Below are positions 60,124-64,000 of a stretch of DNA of 64,000 bases, piece after piece. Location of the stretch: the NCBI RefSeq assembly GCF_036014215.1, contig NZ_CP107921.1:7561501-7625500 (forward strand), given 5' to 3'. The DNA is from Streptomyces sp. NBC_00440 (lineage in GTDB: Bacteria; Actinomycetota; Actinomycetes; Streptomycetales; Streptomycetaceae). A program made the translations under genes and the position numbers. Position 1 is the first letter of the stretch. Every line of letters begins with the position of its first letter. The notes beneath the pieces are model-generated. The model had not been told where the DNA came from. It made no database searches and saw nothing but the letters and a program-made list of their open reading frames with translations.

Positions 60124-61224
60124 GTGTTGGCCGACGAGCGGCGGCAAGCGATCCTGAGCGCTGTGGAGCGCCAGGGGTCGATCACAGTCAAGGAACTGGC
60201 GGCGGAGATGGGCGTCTCCGCCGTCACCTTGCGCCAGGACGTGCGGGAGCTGGCCGACCGGGGGCTGCTGGCCCGTGTGCACGGCGGAGCGAGGGCCCTG
60301 GCCACGGCCGGGGCGCCGGCGGCGACCGAGGCTGCTGTTCCCGCCCCGCCGGACGCGGGGGAGCGGCACAGCGTCGGCCTGGTGGTGCCTCCGGGCGGCT
60401 ACTACTACGCCGAGGTGATCCGCGGTGTCCAGAACGCGGCGCGGGCGCGCGGTGTGCGTGTCGTGCTGGCCGTTTCGGGGGAGTCGCTGTCGGAGCACCA
60501 GGAGCAGGTACGCCAGCTCATGGCCGGTGGCATCGACAGTCTGCTGCTGATGCCGCACCCGGGCCTGAGCCCTCTGGACGAAGCCGAACGGTGGCTGAGC
60601 GGCCTGGCGGTGCCGGTCGTGCTGGTGGAGCGCCGGGCCGGGCTGATGGCCGGCCGGCTGGAGCAGGTGGCCTCGGACCATGCCTACGGGGCGGCGCTGG
60701 CGGTACGGCATCTGGCCGGGCTCGGACACGACAGGGTGGCGCTGGTCGCCAGGGCCGAGAGTCCCAACACGGCTCTTCTCAGCGCCGGATACGCCGACGC
60801 CGTGAAAACCATGGGACTCACGCCGGGGCCCGAGTACCGCATCACTACCAGCGGCGATGCGGCTCCGGTCGACGGGCGCTTCGAAGAGGTGGTCCGGGCC
60901 GTGGAAGCCGGTGAGGTGCGGGCGGCGCTGGTGCACAACGACATCGACGCGATTGCCCTCGTCGGTATCCTGCGCGCTCGGGGCGTGCGGGTGCCGGAGG
61001 ACCTGGCCCTGGTCACCTACGACGACGAGGTCGCCGAGCTGAGCGAGGTGCCCCTGACCGCGGTGGCGCCCCCCAAGCAGGCGGTGGGTTCCTGGGCCCT
61101 CGACCTGGCGGTGCGCCGGCTGTCCGACCCTGCCACGCCGCTGGCGGAGATCCTGCTCCGTCCGGAACTGCGGGTGCGGGCGTCCTGTGGCGCCGGTAGC
61201 CGGGCGGGCACCACAGGAGAGTGA
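60124..61224 (+). CDS. Chimeric DeoR-HTH / LacI-type sugar-binding regulator
   Basis: A 366-residue regulator joining a DeoR-type winged helix (residues 1-60: ERRQAILSAVERQGSITVKE, LRQDVRELADRGLLARVHGGA) to a LacI/GalR periplasmic-binding-like effector domain (about 80-360: HSVGLVVPPGGYYYAEVIRG, LVTYDDEVAELSEVPLTAVAPPK). LacI proteins normally carry a LacI HTH, so the fusion is atypical but known in Streptomyces sugar loci. GTG 60124 follows GAGAGGGGACCC. It sits between the lyase genes and the ABC importer and probably represses both until an oligosaccharide binds. Confidence 0.88.
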   Translation: MLADERRQAILSAVERQGSITVKELAAEMGVSAVTLRQDVRELADRGLLARVHGGARALATAGAPAATEAAVPAPPDAGERHSVGLVVPPGGYYYAEVIRGVQNAARARGVRVVLAVSGESLSEHQEQVRQLMAGGIDSLLLMPHPGLSPLDEAERWLSGLAVPVVLVERRAGLMAGRLEQVASDHAYGAALAVRHLAGLGHDRVALVARAESPNTALLSAGYADAVKTMGLTPGPEYRITTSGDAAPVDGRFEEVVRAVEAGEVRAALVHNDIDAIALVGILRARGVRVPEDLALVTYDDEVAELSEVPLTAVAPPKQAVGSWALDLAVRRLSDPATPLAEILLRPELRVRASCGAGSRAGTTGE

Positions 61225-61244
61225 CCGGCATGTGATGCCGTATC

Positions 61245-61269
61245 GCTTTCGTTTCAAGCAAACGAAAGC
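61245..61269. promoter_or_regulatory. Operator upstream of the sugar ABC importer
   Basis: GCTTTCGTTT (61245-61254) and AAACGAAAGC (61260-61269) form a perfect ten-base inverted repeat with a CAAGC spacer. TTGACT lies at 61278-61283 as a possible -35. It is 73 bases before the substrate-binding protein gene. Confidence 0.75.
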
Positions 61270-61341
61270 ATATGTATTGACTGTCTGTCGTCTGTATCGA
61301 ATGATTGCGGTGACACCCCAGCGAACGATCGGTGACACAGC

Positions 61342-62646
61342 ATGTTTCGTGGACGTCTGACAGCTCTGGTCTGTTCCGTCATGGCACTCGGCCTGCTCAG
61401 TACGGGATGCGGAGGCGCGGACAACGGGGGGTCCGCGGCGGAGAAGAAGACCGGAGAGGTCACCTTCTGGTCCTTCGTCAAGGGCTCCGACAAGGTGGCC
61501 GATGCATTCAACCGGACCCACCCCGGTATCAAAGTGAACTTCGAGTCGGTGCCTTCGGGCCAGGAGTACTACTCGAAGCTCACGAACGCCGTGAAGGCCG
61601 GCACGGTCCCCGACGTCGCGGTGGTCGAGTACCCGCAGCTGCCGGAGTTCGCCACCCAGGGCGAGTTGGAGAGCCTGGACAAGCCCCTCGGCTCCCTGGT
61701 CAAAGCCCATTTCCCGGCGTCGGTAAGCCGGTTGGTCGAGCTGGGGGGCCGGACGTGGGGCGTTCCCCGGGACGCCGCCCCGCTGATGCTGTACTACCGC
61801 AAGGACTTCTTCAAGACGCACAAGATCGGCGTTCCCAAGACGTGGAACGAGTACCGGGACATGACCGTACGGGTCAAGAAGGCCGATCCGAAGGCCCGCG
61901 GCGGTGTCATGTTCACCGACAACCCCGGACTGCTGAGCGCACTCTCCTGGCAGGCCGGATCGCGATGGTTCGGCACGCAGCAGGACGCCTGGAAGGTATC
62001 GCTCGACGACGCCCCCTCCCGCAAGGTGGCCGACTACTGGGGCGGTCTCGCCCGGCAGGGTCTCGTCCGGTCGCTGAGCACGCTCGACCCGTTCTGGACC
62101 AGCGTCCAGCAGAACCGCACCGTCGCCTATGTCTGCGCGAGCTGGTGCGCCGGATCCCAGCAGGCGACCGTCCCCGACCAGGCGGGCAAGTGGTCGGTGG
62201 CCCCGGTCCCGACCTGGGACGGCAAGCCGGCCTCCGCCATGTACGGCGGCTCGTCCTTCGTCATCCCCAAGGGCGCCAAGAACAGCGGAGCCGCCGCGGA
62301 GTTCATCAAGTGGATCACCACTGACCCCGCGGGCATGAAGGCGTGGGTCTCCGACGGCACCAGCAGCATGTTCCCCGCCGACCCCCGGCTCGTGCCGGTC
62401 GCCAGAACGGCTTTCGCCACGGACTACTTCGGCGGCCAGGACATCTACGCGGTGGGGAGCAAGTCCTACAAGGCGGTGGTGCCCGGCTGGACCTGGGGCC
62501 CCGTCATGGGAACCACCAACACGTCCCTCATCGACGGGCTCCCGAAGGTCGCCGAGGGCAGCGTGAAGCTTCTCGACGTCCTCAACAGCGCGCAACAGGC
62601 CACCGTCAAGGACATCAGGCATCGCGGTATGAAGCTTGCCCCGTAG
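61342..62646 (+). CDS. Sugar ABC transporter substrate-binding lipoprotein
   Basis: A 434-residue family 1 solute-binding protein. The signal and lipobox read VMALGLLSTGCGG (Cys23), and the binding fold has VTFWSFVKGSDKVADAFNR, YPQLPEFATQGELESLDK and NSGAAAEFIKWITTDPAGMKAW. It should capture the oligosaccharide made by the lyase. ATG 61342 has only a weak ribosome site. The permease genes follow. Confidence 0.92.
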   Translation: MFRGRLTALVCSVMALGLLSTGCGGADNGGSAAEKKTGEVTFWSFVKGSDKVADAFNRTHPGIKVNFESVPSGQEYYSKLTNAVKAGTVPDVAVVEYPQLPEFATQGELESLDKPLGSLVKAHFPASVSRLVELGGRTWGVPRDAAPLMLYYRKDFFKTHKIGVPKTWNEYRDMTVRVKKADPKARGGVMFTDNPGLLSALSWQAGSRWFGTQQDAWKVSLDDAPSRKVADYWGGLARQGLVRSLSTLDPFWTSVQQNRTVAYVCASWCAGSQQATVPDQAGKWSVAPVPTWDGKPASAMYGGSSFVIPKGAKNSGAAAEFIKWITTDPAGMKAWVSDGTSSMFPADPRLVPVARTAFATDYFGGQDIYAVGSKSYKAVVPGWTWGPVMGTTNTSLIDGLPKVAEGSVKLLDVLNSAQQATVKDIRHRGMKLAP

Positions 62647-62743
62647 CAGGCCGGCCCCCGGCGGGGCGAACCCCGCCCCGCCGGAGAGGGACACACCCGC
62701 ACCCCGACCCCGCACTTTCCCGCCCTCACTGAGGAAGGCCGGT

Positions 62744-63640
62744 ATGGCAAGCCCGTCAGCCCGTGCACAGCGCCGTACTGCCGCGCTGCTCCTGGCACCG
62801 TTTTTCGTCCTCTTCGCCGCCGTCACCCTTGCCCCGCTGGTCTACGCGGGCCGGATGAGCCTGTTCACCACCCATACCTCCGGCCTCGGATTCGGTGGCA
62901 CCGAAGAGGTCTTCGCAGGCCTGGACAACTACGCCAACGCACTGTCGGACCCGGCGTTCCGTGACGGATTCCTCACCATCGCCGTCTACGTCGCGGTCTA
63001 CATCCCGCTGATGATCGGCGGCGCACTCGTCCTCGCGCTGCTCCTGGACTCGGCACTGGTCAGGGCGCGGGTCTTCTTCCAGCTGGCCCTGTTCCTGCCG
63101 CATGCGGTGCCCGGTCTGATCGCGGCACTCATCTGGGTCTACCTGTACACACCCGGGCTGAGCCCGGTGATCGATCTCCTCAACTCCGGCGGCCTCGACA
63201 TCAGCTTCCTGTCGGCGGACAACGCCGTGTTCTCCGCGGCGAACATCGCCGTCTGGGAGTGGATCGGATACAACATGGTCATCTTCTACGCCGCGCTTCA
63301 GGCCGTGCCGCGCGAGACCCTCGACGCGGCGAAGATCGACGGCGCGGGCGGTATCCGTACCGCCCTGTCGATCAAGGTGCCGATGATCCGCCCGGCCATC
63401 TCGCTGGCCGTACTGTTCACCGTGATCGGCTCGGTCCAGCTCTTCACGGAGCCAAAGGTCATCTACAGCGCCTCCAGCGCGATCGGCAGCAGCTGGACGC
63501 CCAACATGTACGTCCAGACCGCCGCCTTCACCCATAACGACTTCGGCCTGGCCGCAGCCGCCTCAGTGCTCATCGCGCTGTTCGCCGCAGTGCTGTCGTT
63601 CCTCGTGACCCGTCTTTCGCGCAGCAGGAGGCAGTCGTGA
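62744..63640 (+). CDS. Sugar ABC transporter permease (MalF-like)
   Basis: A 298-residue inner-membrane permease with six predicted helices (AALLLAPFFVLFAAVTLAP, FLTIAVYVAVYIPLMIGGALV, VFFQLALFLPHAVPGLIAAL) and the EAA loop AVPRETLDAAKIDGAGGIRTALSIKVP that contacts the ATPase. ATG 62744 follows GAGGAAGG. Its stop overlaps the next permease start (GTGA). Confidence 0.93.
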   Translation: MASPSARAQRRTAALLLAPFFVLFAAVTLAPLVYAGRMSLFTTHTSGLGFGGTEEVFAGLDNYANALSDPAFRDGFLTIAVYVAVYIPLMIGGALVLALLLDSALVRARVFFQLALFLPHAVPGLIAALIWVYLYTPGLSPVIDLLNSGGLDISFLSADNAVFSAANIAVWEWIGYNMVIFYAALQAVPRETLDAAKIDGAGGIRTALSIKVPMIRPAISLAVLFTVIGSVQLFTEPKVIYSASSAIGSSWTPNMYVQTAAFTHNDFGLAAAASVLIALFAAVLSFLVTRLSRSRRQS

Positions 63641-64000
63641 TCAAGTCCACGACACTCAGTCCCCCGGTCCTCACCCCGGCCCCGGGCCACAGGAGCGGAG
63701 CCGGGCCGTCCCAGGACGGCCCCCGCCGCCCCCGCCGGCGGCCCTCCGCTCTGCTGTCCAGGACCGGTGTGACCGCCATGCTGGCTCTTGCGACCCTCTA
63801 CACACTCCTGCCGTTGCTCTGGCTGGTGCTGTCGTCCACCAAGAGCCGCCAGGACCTCTTCGCCACGAACGGCTTCGCACCGGGACACGGCTTCGCTCTC
63901 ATCGGCAACCTCCACCACCTCTTCGACGTCGACCACCGCATCTACCTGCGCTGGATGGCAAACACCCTCCTCTACGCCGGGGTGGGCGCGCTGCTCGCCA
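63637..64000 (+). CDS. Sugar ABC transporter permease (MalG-like), cut by the right edge
   Basis: The first ~121 residues. A long Pro/Arg-rich N-terminal segment precedes a membrane helix (MLALATLYTLLPLLWLVLSS) and the start of the usual permease fold (YLRWMANTLLYAGVGALLA). GTG 63637 overlaps the previous stop. The EAA loop lies outside the window. Confidence 0.9.
   Translation, partial: MIKSTTLSPPVLTPAPGHRSGAGPSQDGPRRPRRRPSALLSRTGVTAMLALATLYTLLPLLWLVLSSTKSRQDLFATNGFAPGHGFALIGNLHHLFDVDHRIYLRWMANTLLYAGVGALLA

Noticed and set aside
60097..62826. A 909-codon minus-strand frame opposite the regulator and binding-protein genes
   Set aside because: It is the shadow of the regulator and solute-binding protein, both with clear family motifs.

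Overview
The window is very GC-rich, gene-dense actinobacterial chromosome. Overlapping ATGA/GTGA start-stop junctions, GTG and TTG starts, long perfect GC hairpins used as terminators, a SigK/RskA pair, clpP3-clpP4-popR and a pobA-pca catabolic operon all point to a Streptomyces. No rRNA, tRNA, CRISPR array or insertion sequence is seen.

Region 1 (1-7156) is a SigK stress locus: a CFA-synthase-like methyltransferase, a DUF1365 protein and an FAD oxidoreductase on the minus strand, diverging from a membrane molybdopterin oxidoreductase, a fasciclin lipoprotein, the ECF sigma factor SigK and its anti-sigma RskA. Three near-identical ECF promoters (CCAATC-N16-CCGAAT) serve the two divergent operons and sigK itself. 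Region 2 (7285-13197) holds a secreted lytic polysaccharide monooxygenase with DasR-type sites, an aquaglyceroporin, a Tat-exported GH29 fucosidase, and clpP3-clpP4 with their activator popR. Matching PopR boxes lie at both promoters, and ClpP4 lacks the catalytic histidine. Region 3 (13305-21810) is a 4-hydroxybenzoate/protocatechuate operon (pcaIJHGBL-pobA) divergent from a regulator with two tandem IclR modules.

Region 4 (22061-47071) looks like a cryptic specialised-metabolite locus without NRPS or PKS. Its first half has a transsulfuration-type PLP enzyme, a MaoC protein, two methyltransferases, an AurF-like diiron oxygenase, an aminoacyl-tRNA-synthetase-like amino acid:carrier-protein ligase, a phosphopantetheinyl transferase and a stand-alone carrier protein. 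These run directly into a complete activated-methyl cycle: metK, adenosine kinase, metH, metF and ahcY. Its second half has an FAD monooxygenase with a TetR repressor, a PIG-L deacetylase, an amidotransferase, a PrpF-like isomerase, an SDR, a MetRS-like protein with a degenerate KMSKS loop, and an MshA-like glycosyltransferase. I infer carrier-protein-tethered amino-acid N-oxidation, methylation, and an aminoacyl-activation step that might build an N-N or ester/amide bond. The product is unknown.

Region 5 (47398-56749) has a secreted protein with seven GEWP repeats, a Fur-family regulator, LuxR, methyltransferase and GNAT genes, a BlaI/M56 pair, and a copper locus (csoR, copA). The copper locus carries three CsoR-type operators, one driving a previously unlisted mini-operon of a 19-residue peptide and a 62-residue protein. 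A fourth CsoR-like site lies in front of the PLP enzyme of region 4. Region 6 (57086-64000) is a polysaccharide-use locus: a polysaccharide lyase, a Tat-exported beta-propeller protein, a DeoR/LacI chimeric regulator and a sugar ABC importer running off the right edge, linked by a shared GCTTTCGTTT operator half-site.
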